Shown: positions 1 through 5,864 of the stretch, piece by piece
How positions within the stretch are numbered: position 1 is the stretch's first letter
How the letters are laid out: the number at the start of each line of letters is the position of its first letter
Assembly (NCBI GenBank): GCA_043818355.1
Contig: JBDRFX010000012.1
Coordinates: 1 to 11,837 of the forward strand
Direction of reading: 5' to 3'
DNA from: JAHJCL01 sp043818355
GTDB lineage: Bacteria; Patescibacteriota; Minisyncoccia; Minisyncoccales; DG-74-3
DNA: 11,837 nucleotides
Notes under the pieces: model-generated
Seen by the model: only the letters and a program-made list of their open reading frames with translations
Told to the model about the DNA's origin: nothing
Databases searched by the model: none
Translations under genes and position numbers: made by a program

Positions 1-880
1 TTTCCTTTAGCTCTACCATTTTTAATTCCCTTCCCACAACAAGTTTATGAAACCCTTCTAGTTCATCAACTCTATTCTGCAATTCCCTTGTTCTTTCTTG
101 AACATCTTTTTCTAGGTTTTGAGTTAACTCCTCCAACTCTCTAGTCCTAGCTCTTACCTTCACTTCTAAAACAGATTTGGCATCTTGCAACTCTTCTGTT
201 CTTTGAGACACTCTTTCTTCCAAGCTCTCATTTAAATCTTCCAGCTCTCTGGCCTGCTTCCTAAACATTTCCCAAAAATTATTCGTGTAAACATGGATAG
301 TAAATAAAACAACAAAACTAGATAAAAAAGAACTGACAATTATTCTATTAGAATTAACAATGGTAATAGAGCCTAGGCTGTAAGCAGGATAGAGATTAAA
401 ATATTCCAGGAAACAGAATAAAAACAAAAAAATACAGCTTAAAACAAAAAAGAAAGTGTTGTATTTTTTACTGTTAAAAATAGGGTTAGAAAGAATATTA
501 TATAAAATAAGAGACATCCCAACAACAAAGATCACATTACCAAAATAATGAATCATTATCGGTGCTGATAGATAAAACACAAACAATAACAAAAGCAACT
601 CTATGGTGAAATCAATAGCTACAATAAAATAAATTTGGCCACTGGACAAAGATTCTTTTTTTTGTTTTACAAAATAGGCTAAAGGAAAAATTGATAAAAC
701 AATAAAAATTACTGAAATCAATATTAAATTTCCCACTATGGCATATTCTGGAAAATTCTTAGCGATTACTCTTGAAAAAAAGAATGCAAGAACAATAAAA
801 ATACTAGAAAATTTTCTTTGTTGAACAATTCTCTCTAAGACTTCTATTGCTTTTTGTTTTTCTTGAATCAATTTTTCCAT
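1..880 (-). CDS. Membrane sensor-like protein with long coiled coil (partial, 3' end off window)
   Basis: An open frame of 293 codons runs from an ATG at 880 to the window edge without a stop. After a charged N-terminus (MEKLIQEKQKAIEVLERI) come about six to seven hydrophobic segments over residues ~27-215. A strongly charged coiled coil follows (~218 to the edge), with repeated R-T-R/E-E-L blocks (SQRTEEL, RARTREL, QERTREL) and then a VGRELKMVELK stretch. From memory, this last stretch recurs in CPR proteins annotated as sensor or PAS/histidine kinases, where the coiled coil passes a signal from the membrane domain to an output module. No HisKA or HATPase motif is inside the window, so kinase activity is not shown. 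The start follows the stop of the preceding membrane gene by 1 nt, so it is the fourth cistron of the hydrogenase operon and is probably translationally coupled. A hydrogenase-linked sensing role is inference from position only. Confidence 0.75.
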   Translation of the reverse strand, partial: MEKLIQEKQKAIEVLERIVQQRKFSSIFIVLAFFFSRVIAKNFPEYAIVGNLILISVIFIVLSIFPLAYFVKQKKESLSSGQIYFIVAIDFTIELLLLLFVFYLSAPIMIHYFGNVIFVVGMSLILYNILSNPIFNSKKYNTFFFVLSCIFLFLFCFLEYFNLYPAYSLGSITIVNSNRIIVSSFLSSFVVLFTIHVYTNNFWEMFRKQARELEDLNESLEERVSQRTEELQDAKSVLEVKVRARTRELEELTQNLEKDVQERTRELQNRVDELEGFHKLVVGRELKMVELKE

Positions 881-881
881 C

Positions 882-1394
882 TTATACTTTTTTAATAATC
901 TTCAATGCACCAAAAGCAATGACTCCCCCTGTTAGCGCGGTAAAAAGCTGTGGAACTCCCATGATGCTTGATAACTTAATAATCATCTCTTCTTTAACTA
1001 AAAAATTAATCACCGCAGAACTTGTTAAAAACAAGAATAAAAATTTGCTAAGACTTGCTGAAACTACACCCAACCAATAATTTTTTCTTCTCAAATAATC
1101 AAATACTAAAACTAAAAGCATATTGCTAATAATAATAAATGGGATCATTGGGGACAAAAATATAGGAAGCAATCCTATAGATAAAGCAACAGAACTGGAT
1201 ACGGAACCTATCAAAATACCTTGCCTGACTCCCAATAAAACAGTACTTAAAAACAAAGTGGCGTTAACCAAAGGACCAGTTAGACTTTGCATCTTCAACA
1301 AGGGAGCAAAAATTGAAAAAACCAATAAGGCACTGAATTGAATCAACTGAACAATAGCTTGTTTTTGAATTGTAATGGCTTGTATTTTGATCAT
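882..1394 (-). CDS. ECF transporter S-component-like integral membrane protein
   Basis: A 170-aa, very hydrophobic protein with about five to six membrane segments. The pattern SLTGPLVNATLFLSTVLLG (residues ~37-55), then repeated Gly/Pro-rich turns (LPIFLSPMIPF, ~75-85) and a short basic tail, resembles S-components of energy-coupling-factor transporters and the related Gx/heptaprenyl-diphosphate-synthase-component-I fold. S-components capture a small substrate (vitamin, metal) and need EcfA/EcfT, which are not in this window. Its ATG overlaps the hydrogenase stop (ATGA at 1391-1394), and the coiled-coil membrane gene starts 1 nt after its stop, so it belongs to the hydrogenase operon. Similar small membrane proteins beside [FeFe]-hydrogenases are, as I recall, sometimes annotated 'iron hydrogenase' by neighbourhood transfer; nothing in the sequence is hydrogenase-like. 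Substrate is unknown. Family placement is moderately sure; a non-transport membrane anchor or partner for the hydrogenase is the main alternative. Confidence 0.7.
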   Translation of the reverse strand: MIKIQAITIQKQAIVQLIQFSALLVFSIFAPLLKMQSLTGPLVNATLFLSTVLLGVRQGILIGSVSSSVALSIGLLPIFLSPMIPFIIISNMLLVLVFDYLRRKNYWLGVVSASLSKFLFLFLTSSAVINFLVKEEMIIKLSSIMGVPQLFTALTGGVIAFGALKIIKKV

Positions 1395-3097
1395 TTTACT
1401 TCTTTTTTCTTTGAATAATATTTAGTATGTAAAAGCTTATAAACATTATTCTTTTTAAGAAACTCTTTATATATCTTCTTAACAATCAAATTCTGATCAG
1501 ATAATCTAATTTCTTTTTTCTGATCAATACTGTATAGACCCTTGGCTCTCTTGATCCTTATCTCTGCATTATTGGGAATAGGCTGCCCACCTCCGCCAAT
1601 ACATCCTCCAGGACAAGCCATAATTTCTACATAGTCATATTTTGAAGGATTTTCTTTTAGTTCTTCTAGTATTTTTTTAGCATTATTAATTCCATTCACA
1701 ACAGCTATCTTTAATGTCCTTTTTCCAATCTTCACAGAGGCTTTTTTAAAACCACTCGCTCCTCTAACTTCTTTAAATTCAATTTTAGGCAATTTTCTTT
1801 TAGTTAATTTATGATGGACAGTTCTTAAAGCAGACTCCATAACTCCCCCACTAGCACCATAAATAATGCCACCACCAGTTGCGCTTCCAAACATTAAACT
1901 AGGCTTTTCTTCTTTAATGGTTGTCAAATCAATTTTTTTCTTTTTTAGAAAATGAGCCAATTCTCTGGTTGTTAAAACATGGTCAACTGGTCTTAATCCA
2001 TCAATATTCATTTCCTTTCTTTCAATTTCATATTTTTTAGACACGCAAGGCATTACAGAAACTACTGATATATTCTTGGCATCAATGTTTTTTTTCTTAG
2101 CCCAATAATTTTTAATTAATCCTCCCAAAATTATATGAGGAGATCTAACTGTAGTTAAATTTTTCATAAACTCTGGTTCATAAAATTCAACGTACTTAAC
2201 CCATGCTGGACAACAAGAAGTAAACAAAGGCAAATCATCCATTTCCAACTTTTCTATTAATTCATTAGCCTCCTCAATTGTAGTAAAGTCAGCGCCAACA
2301 CTAACATCAAAAACCTCAGCAACCCCAAGCTTACGAATTGCAGCAATCAATTTACCAGTAACAACAGAGCTATGCTTCATCCCAAATTCTTCTCCAATAC
2401 TAGTACGTATAGAGGGAGCAAATTGAAAAACAACAATCTTATTTTTTTGATTCAAAAGTTTTTCTGCTTTCTCCAAGTCATTAACTGTTCTAAGCGCCTC
2501 AACAAGGCAATGCACAATACATTGACCACAATAAATACAATCTATATTCTTTTTAGCAGAAGGAATTATCTGAAAATTATGCCCCCCTTCTTTGGTCTCT
2601 AAAAATCCTATTCCTTGTTTTTCACATACCTCTACACAATTACCACAATCAATACACTTAGATCTATCAAAGAAAATAGATGGTCCAAATTGAATGGAAC
2701 GATATTTTGTTTTTCTGTCTACCAATCTATGAATATCAACCTCATATTCTTTGGCTAATTTTAATAGATTACAATTAAGATTTAATCCACAATCAACACA
2801 TTCTTCTTTATGTTGAGCAAAAATTAATTCTAAATTAACCCTTCTCGCCCTCCTAATCTCAGGAGAATCAGTAATAACAACCATATTTGGCTCTACTCGG
2901 ATAGAGCAAGAAGTGTGTAACCCTTTTTTCCCTTTTATTTCAATTAAACAAAGCCTACAACTTCCTCTAGTTTTTAAATCAGGATGATAACAAAGAGCAG
3001 GAATATCAATATTATTTTTTTGTGCCAACTCTAAAACAGTTTGTCCTGTTTTCGCTTTTATCCTTTTTTGATCAATAGTAACAATAAAACTTTTCAT
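1391..3097 (-). CDS. hydA: [FeFe]-hydrogenase catalytic subunit, CpI-like domain layout (group A)
   Basis: A 568-aa protein catalysing reversible proton reduction to H2. Domains in order: N-terminal [2Fe-2S] ferredoxin (C36, C47, C50, C64); His-Cys [4Fe-4S] site (H96, C100, C103, C109); two ferredoxin-type [4Fe-4S] sites (C148/151/154/158 and C187/190/193/197); then the H-cluster domain with all three signatures: L1 FTSCCPAW (C295 as proton-relay cysteine, C296 as ligand), L2 VMPCVSKKYE (C351), L3 MACPGGCIGGGGQP (C495, C499). The C-terminal small-subunit segment ends with a canonical-looking LLHTKYY. Length and layout match Clostridium CpI and trimeric HydA. No signal peptide, so cytoplasmic. 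The start overlaps the NuoF-like gene's stop (TAATG), so the two are co-translated and probably form a complex. HydE/F/G are needed for the H-cluster and are not in this window. An intact, active-type enzyme is well supported; NuoG is excluded by the H-cluster motifs. Confidence 0.97.
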   Translation of the reverse strand: MKSFIVTIDQKRIKAKTGQTVLELAQKNNIDIPALCYHPDLKTRGSCRLCLIEIKGKKGLHTSCSIRVEPNMVVITDSPEIRRARRVNLELIFAQHKEECVDCGLNLNCNLLKLAKEYEVDIHRLVDRKTKYRSIQFGPSIFFDRSKCIDCGNCVEVCEKQGIGFLETKEGGHNFQIIPSAKKNIDCIYCGQCIVHCLVEALRTVNDLEKAEKLLNQKNKIVVFQFAPSIRTSIGEEFGMKHSSVVTGKLIAAIRKLGVAEVFDVSVGADFTTIEEANELIEKLEMDDLPLFTSCCPAWVKYVEFYEPEFMKNLTTVRSPHIILGGLIKNYWAKKKNIDAKNISVVSVMPCVSKKYEIERKEMNIDGLRPVDHVLTTRELAHFLKKKKIDLTTIKEEKPSLMFGSATGGGIIYGASGGVMESALRTVHHKLTKRKLPKIEFKEVRGASGFKKASVKIGKRTLKIAVVNGINNAKKILEELKENPSKYDYVEIMACPGGCIGGGGQPIPNNAEIRIKRAKGLYSIDQKKEIRLSDQNLIVKKIYKEFLKKNNVYKLLHTKYYSKKKEVK

Positions 3098-4068
3098 TAG
3101 TAGAGTTTCTTAATGCTTTCAAAAGAAAAAGCTGCTCCTCTTCCCAAGGAACAACGACTTGTTTTCTCTAAAACAAAAATTATATCATCAAGTAATTTCT
3201 TATTTAGCTTTTTCTTTCTAAACATTTCGTTAATTCTATAAATTCCCTCTCTGCATGGAACACATTTATCGCAATTTTCATTCATAAAAAATTCTGATAA
3301 TTCTTCCATTAATTTCGCTGGTTTGATTGTGGCTCTATACACAATAATGGCTCCAGCTCCATTGGCTGGACTATTCAATTCCTTAAATAGCAAAATTTCT
3401 CCCGTCATTTTTCCACCAACTTTAACAAAAAAATTAAATTTGGGATAATTCTTAGTTTCTTGTAAAATCTTTTTAATAGACCAATGAATTGGTAATTGAA
3501 ATACTCCTGGATTTTTTACCTTACCAGATATTGTATAAAATCTAGTTTTATCATATTTTCCATGAACAATTTTTGAAACATAATAAAAGGTCTCTACGTT
3601 ATTAATTAGGGTTGGAAAATTAAAAACACCTTTTTCAGAAACATGTGGAGGTTTTATTCTAGGCTCTGCTCTTTTTCCCTCTATAACCTCACAAACAGAT
3701 GTTTCTTCCCCACCCAAATATCCTCCTCTCTTTTTAATCAACATAATATAACTATCTCCGATTAGTCTTTTTAATTTATTTTCAAATTTATCAAAATAAT
3801 CTTTTTTTAAATAAAGAAAAGCTGAGCTATTATCTATTGTAGCCAAAGCTATCTTTATTCCATCAACAACCTCTTCTGGATAATTCTTTAATATAAAATA
3901 ATCTTTATAGACTCCTGGCTCGCCCTCCGCACCATTACAAACAATATATTTTCTTTTAGCTTTAGTTTTTTTAACCATTTCCCACTTTAAGCCAGTAGGA
4001 AAATCCGATCCACTTCTACCAGAAAGTTGAGATTTTTTTAATTGACTAATAATGTCTTTGTTAGCCAT
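3097..4068 (-). CDS. NuoF/HydB-like flavoprotein subunit of hydrogenase (NAD(P)H module)
   Basis: A 323-aa protein, first gene of the hydrogenase operon. It matches the FMN/NAD(H)-binding core of NuoF and HydB: GRSGSDFPTGLKW (~17-29), CNGAEGEPGVYKD (44-56), GGYLGGEET (115-123), PRIKPP (136-141), a SLBB-like middle (~175-250), and an N3-type [4Fe-4S] site CDKCVPCREG with C266, C269, C272 and distal C306 in TSRCSLG. It lacks the N-terminal thioredoxin-like and C-terminal two-[4Fe-4S] extensions of bifurcating HydB, and is shorter than NuoF of complex I. The usual Gly-rich loop GRGGAGFPTG is altered at three positions (S19, S21, D22), which could affect FMN binding. Expected role: pass electrons between NAD(P)H and the hydrogenase via FMN and N3. 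No NuoE/HydC partner is present locally. The start is set by the -10 box 9 nt upstream and a good match to the family's N-terminus. Confidence 0.93.
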   Translation of the reverse strand: MANKDIISQLKKSQLSGRSGSDFPTGLKWEMVKKTKAKRKYIVCNGAEGEPGVYKDYFILKNYPEEVVDGIKIALATIDNSSAFLYLKKDYFDKFENKLKRLIGDSYIMLIKKRGGYLGGEETSVCEVIEGKRAEPRIKPPHVSEKGVFNFPTLINNVETFYYVSKIVHGKYDKTRFYTISGKVKNPGVFQLPIHWSIKKILQETKNYPKFNFFVKVGGKMTGEILLFKELNSPANGAGAIIVYRATIKPAKLMEELSEFFMNENCDKCVPCREGIYRINEMFRKKKLNKKLLDDIIFVLEKTSRCSLGRGAAFSFESIKKLY

Positions 4069-4077
4069 AATGCTTTT

Positions 4078-4112
4078 ATTCTATCAAAAAATCGCTTAAT
4101 TGGCGATTTTTA
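4078..4112 (-). promoter_or_regulatory. Terminator fused to extended -10 promoter of the hydrogenase operon
   Basis: Read on the minus strand, a stem AAAATCGC/GCGATTTT (4110-4103 with 4095-4088, 7-nt loop) is followed by a T6 tract and at once by TGATAGAAT (TAGAAT at 4083-4078, with a TG extension). The ATG at 4068 is 9 nt beyond the -10, so the transcript would have only about a 3-nt leader. The hairpin terminates the NUDIX gene (stop at 4143) and the -10 starts the operon. No -35 match is seen; it would fall inside the hairpin. Confidence 0.65.
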
Positions 4113-4142
4113 AAAACTACTCTACTCTTAAAAATTTAAGTT

Positions 4143-4643
4143 TTACTTCAAAGCATAATCTAAGCTTTTTTCAATGCTAGGAACTATATCAAATTCTCTT
4201 AACTCCTCTTCTTCAATCCATCTATATTCATCATGCTCCCAATCTAATCTTGGATGGATCTGACTTTTCAATTTTATCAAAACAGGACACTTAACCCAGG
4301 TCTTGCCTATTTCCTCATCCTCAAAGTGATATGGCTTCCCAATGTGGATACTCAGAATGTCATCTTTTTGTATTCCTACTTCTTCTTGTACTTCTTCTAT
4401 GACTTTATCTTGAACTGACCTCACTTCATCAAGAAAGCCCGCAACCACACTCCATTTACCATTGTAGTTTAATCCTTTTTCACTCCTCTTTAATAAAAGA
4501 AGTTTTTTCTTGTACTGAATAAAAACAATAACAACTGGTGCGATGTTGGAATTTGAATAATCAATTCTTCCGTCTGGAAATTTTGGCAAATTGTCGTAAA
4601 ACTCTTTTATTATTTCTAATATTTGTTTTTCTCTATTCACCAT
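4143..4643 (-). CDS. NUDIX-family hydrolase with degenerate Nudix box
   Basis: A 166-aa protein of NUDIX fold. An N-terminal helix leads to SNIAPVVIVFIQ (32-43), the first beta strand, then LLLLKRSEKG and GKWSVVAGFLDE, a typical entry to the Nudix box. The box runs G69 to I91 (GFLDEVRSVQDKVIEEVQEE followed by VGI). Against the consensus GX5EX7REUXEEXGU, the first Glu is Arg (R75) and the REU Arg is Glu (E83), while the metal-binding E84, E87 and E88 remain. The C-terminus has WEHDEYRWIEEEEL, a common NUDIX ending. NUDIX enzymes split nucleoside diphosphates linked to another moiety; the substrate cannot be read here. It is a single-gene unit with a terminator on both sides. The ATG is 6 nt below a TGTTAAAAT extended -10, and no Shine-Dalgarno site is present, so a leaderless mRNA is likely. 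Confidence 0.88.
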   Translation of the reverse strand: MVNREKQILEIIKEFYDNLPKFPDGRIDYSNSNIAPVVIVFIQYKKKLLLLKRSEKGLNYNGKWSVVAGFLDEVRSVQDKVIEEVQEEVGIQKDDILSIHIGKPYHFEDEEIGKTWVKCPVLIKLKSQIHPRLDWEHDEYRWIEEEELREFDIVPSIEKSLDYALK

Positions 4644-4649
4644 TATATT

Positions 4650-4679
4650 ATTTTAACAAAAAAATCCCTAAATTGGGAT
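4650..4679 (-). promoter_or_regulatory. Terminator fused to extended -10 promoter of the NUDIX gene
   Basis: Minus strand: stem ATCCC/GGGAT (4679-4675 with 4668-4664, 6-nt loop), T7, then TGTTAAAAT with TAAAAT at 4655-4650. The NUDIX ATG (4643) lies 6 nt further on. The hairpin ends the 26-codon gene whose stop is at 4684-4686, and the following -10 starts NUDIX transcription at about the start codon itself. The hairpin also has a T5 on the plus strand, but no plus-strand gene needs it. Confidence 0.65.
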
Positions 4680-4683
4680 CTTT

Positions 4684-4764
4684 TTATTTATTTCTTTTAA
4701 TGACATTTTTATATGCCCTTTTTTTCAACCTATTCTTTCTCCTTTGTTTTTTACTCTGTGACAT
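4684..4764 (-). CDS. 26-aa highly basic micro-protein, bS20 N-terminus-like
   Basis: ATG at 4764, TAA at 4686-4684. The peptide begins MSQSKKQRRKNRLKKRAYKN and continues six more residues, rich in Lys/Arg. The run RLKKRAYKNVIK resembles the first helix of ribosomal protein bS20 (typically ...RRLRNRAYKSALKT...), but full bS20 is about 85-90 residues, so this would be only its RNA-contacting start. An intrinsic terminator begins 5 nt after the stop, and AT-rich -10-like boxes (TAGAAT at 4773-4768, TATAAA at 4794-4789) lie upstream, which together look like a complete small gene. No Shine-Dalgarno site. What it does is unknown; RNA or ribosome binding is inference from composition. A chance ORF is possible but less likely given the terminator placement. 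Confidence 0.5.
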   Translation of the reverse strand: MSQSKKQRRKNRLKKRAYKNVIKRNK

Positions 4765-4890
4765 ATTATTCTACAATAAATTAAATAGTTTATACTCTTT
4801 TGTACCAAAAAATCATTAAAATAGCAATTTTTTAGACTTTTTTTATCAAATATTATGAATTAAATGTCTTTCTTTTTGTTTTACAAAACT

Positions 4891-4923
4891 AAAAGAGAGA
4901 AAATCAATTTCCTCTCTTTTTTT
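4891..4923. terminator. Strong bidirectional intrinsic terminator
   Basis: A perfect 9-bp stem AAAAGAGAG (4891-4899) / CTCTCTTTT (4912-4920) with a 12-nt loop, and T-tracts on both sides (T7 on plus ending at 4923, T4 on minus). On the minus strand it follows the 22-codon Lys-rich gene (stop 5051) and a small open stretch ending at 4925. No plus-strand gene precedes it. Confidence 0.7.
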
Positions 4924-4924
4924 A

Positions 4925-4978
4925 TCAACCTCCTCCTTTTGCTCTTTCTTCGTTATCTAAAAAAGTATTTACAATCGT
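4925..4978 (-). other. Short open stretch ending just before a terminator (possible tiny peptide or remnant)
   Basis: The frame reads TIVNTFLDNEERAKGGG then TGA at 4927-4925, directly before the hairpin at 4920-4891. It has no ATG/GTG/TTG in frame after the preceding TAA, so any translation would need ATT or an upstream frameshift. The GGAGGAGG run that encodes the glycines is also a perfect anti-SD match without a properly spaced downstream start. The composition looks protein-like, but the call is weak. The rest of 4979-5050 shows no gene. Confidence 0.15.
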
Positions 4979-5050
4979 TTATTGTTTTTAATTTTTTAAA
5001 CAAAACGAGAAAGTTGACTTCTACTAAAAATCTAAACTGAAATAACACAA

Positions 5051-5119
5051 TTATTTCTTAGAACCTTTCTTGGCAACAACCTTCTTTGCTTTTGGTTTTG
5101 CCTTCTTTTTTGTGGCCAT
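5051..5119 (-). CDS. 22-aa Lys/Ala-rich micro-protein, histone-tail-like
   Basis: ATG at 5119, TAA at 5053-5051. The peptide starts MATKKKAKPKAKKVVAKKGS and ends KK, with about half its residues lysine. This MATKK...AKK style resembles the lysine-rich DNA/RNA-binding tails of chlamydial Hc1-like and other bacterial H1-like proteins, and similar very short proteins are common in CPR gene sets (recollection, not a search). It is preceded by a good TTGACA-16-TACAAT promoter and a ~70-nt leader that can form a hairpin, and followed after ~130 nt by a strong terminator, so it looks like an independently and perhaps strongly expressed gene. No Shine-Dalgarno site is visible. Nucleic-acid binding is inference from charge. 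A low-complexity chance ORF is unlikely given the promoter. Confidence 0.6.
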   Translation of the reverse strand: MATKKKAKPKAKKVVAKKGSKK

Positions 5120-5152
5120 TTTGTTAATAAAATGTTTTTAATATTTTAGTTG

Positions 5153-5174
5153 GCGAGTCGACTAGCTTTCTCGC
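5153..5174 (-). other. Hairpin in the leader of the Lys-rich micro-gene
   Basis: GCGAG (5153-5157) pairs with CTCGC (5170-5174) around a 12-nt loop that holds a GTCGAC palindrome. It lies between the predicted transcription start (~5189) and the ATG at 5119. On the plus strand it is followed by TTTT, but nothing on that strand would use it as a terminator. Confidence 0.4.
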
Positions 5175-5195
5175 TTTTAAAATAATCTTTATATT

Positions 5196-5223
5196 ATTGT
5201 ATTATCTCTGCCAATCTTGTCAA
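5196..5223 (-). promoter_or_regulatory. Sigma-70-type promoter of the Lys-rich micro-gene
   Basis: On the minus strand, TTGACA (5223-5218), a 16-nt spacer, then TACAAT (5201-5196). The -35 is perfect and the -10 differs at one position. The predicted start is near 5189, which gives a leader of about 70 nt. Confidence 0.65.
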
Positions 5224-5307
5224 TGTTAAAAACTTAATACAAAATATCAAACAATATATTCAAGCTTTTACTTTTTTTTAATTAAACAATATTAGAGATT
5301 TGTTTTT

Positions 5308-5562
5308 CTAAGCTTGTCTATTAATTTTTTCTCTTTCTTCTGATGCCAAAGAGGTAAGCCAAAAAACAAAAGGTCTTCTAATTTTATCTATAGACCAATT
5401 ATTGCCCTTAAAAAGCGATGGTTTTTCTGATTCAAATCTTGAAAGCAAAGAAATCGTTGCCTCTAGGTTGACCGGAGATAATTTATTGTGCTCCTCTAAA
5501 AACTGCTCTTTGTTGAGCTTTTGATTTACTATTTTTTTAACTTTTTTAAATCTTGGAATCAT
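5308..5562 (-). CDS. Hypothetical 84-aa protein (start moved to internal ATG)
   Basis: I do not recognise this family. The open frame extends up to a TTG at 5670, but I place the start at the ATG at 5562 because a strong terminator hairpin with T5 (5605-5576) sits inside the longer frame; a coding region would not span it. From that ATG the protein begins MIPRFKKVKKIVNQKLNKEQ, is basic at the N-terminus, and has a more conserved-looking core (VNLEATISLLSRFESEKPSL, then GNNWSIDKIRRPFVFWL) and a charged tail. No membrane segment or known catalytic motif is visible. It is a single-gene unit on the minus strand, with no clear downstream terminator before the Lys-rich gene's promoter. Composition looks genuinely protein-like; existence is moderately sure, function unknown. 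Confidence 0.6.
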   Translation of the reverse strand: MIPRFKKVKKIVNQKLNKEQFLEEHNKLSPVNLEATISLLSRFESEKPSLFKGNNWSIDKIRRPFVFWLTSLASEEREKINRQA

Positions 5563-5575
5563 ATTTTTTTGAAAT

Positions 5576-5605
5576 AAAAAGCAACTCCTAGTAACAATGA
5601 GTTGC
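5576..5605 (-). terminator. Intrinsic terminator upstream of the 84-aa gene
   Basis: Perfect stem GCAACTC (5581-5587) / GAGTTGC (5599-5605), 11-nt loop, followed on the minus strand by T5 (5580-5576). It would end transcription of whatever lies at 5606-5797, which now looks like a gene remnant, and it argues that the 84-aa gene starts after it. Confidence 0.65.
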
Positions 5606-5797
5606 AAATAGTTTTTCGCATATTTTCTTTTTCCTAATGAGACAATCTGGTAACTATTTGTAGTTCCCAACTCTTAAAACGTCTATATTCTCATCATACC
5701 TTTTTTCTTCTTTTAAAACAAGTCCCCGCCTCCCTAACACACTCTTTATTTTTTTATATATTAAATTCCATCTTTTTAATTTATAAACAATATTAAT
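5606..5797 (-). pseudogene. Probable frameshifted remnant of a small gene
   Basis: One frame (5797-5654) is open for 47 codons and reads like protein, including KKIKSVLGRRGLVLKEEKRY then DENIDVLRVGNYK, ending at TAG 5656-5654. The next frame carries on at once with SYQIVSLGKRKYAKNYLQLI and VTRSC, up to the terminator stem at 5605. A single indel near 5655 would join them into one ~60-70-residue product. The longer frame has no ATG, but a nearby out-of-frame ATG (reading MEFNI) suggests a second indel at a run of seven A. Alternatively the first part could be a real 28-aa peptide starting at GTG 5740. Family not recognised. Confidence 0.35.
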
Positions 5798-5820
5798 TCA
5801 TATTTAATAAATAATTAAAT

Positions 5821-5847
5821 AAAAAAACACCGTTAGGATGTGGTGTT
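5821..5847 (-). terminator. Intrinsic terminator of the TPR operon
   Basis: Stem AACACC (5826-5831) / GGTGTT (5842-5847) with a 10-nt loop, followed on the minus strand by a T-tract to 5821. It lies 18 nt after the TPR gene's stop codon (5867-5865). Confidence 0.75.
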
Positions 5848-5864
5848 AAGTTGTATAGAGAGGT

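Noticed and set aside
1391..3097. Reading the hydrogenase as NuoG of complex I
   Set aside because: All three H-cluster motifs with their four cysteine ligands are intact, which NuoG lacks.
4538..4819. Plus-strand open frame of 93 codons
   Set aside because: It overlaps the start of the NUDIX gene, a terminator and the 26-codon minus gene, and is a low-complexity Leu/Phe frame typical of the antisense of A-rich coding DNA.
5563..5670. N-terminal extension of the 84-aa gene from TTG 5670
   Set aside because: It spans a perfect terminator hairpin with a T-tract, and its sequence fits better as the second frame of a separate remnant.
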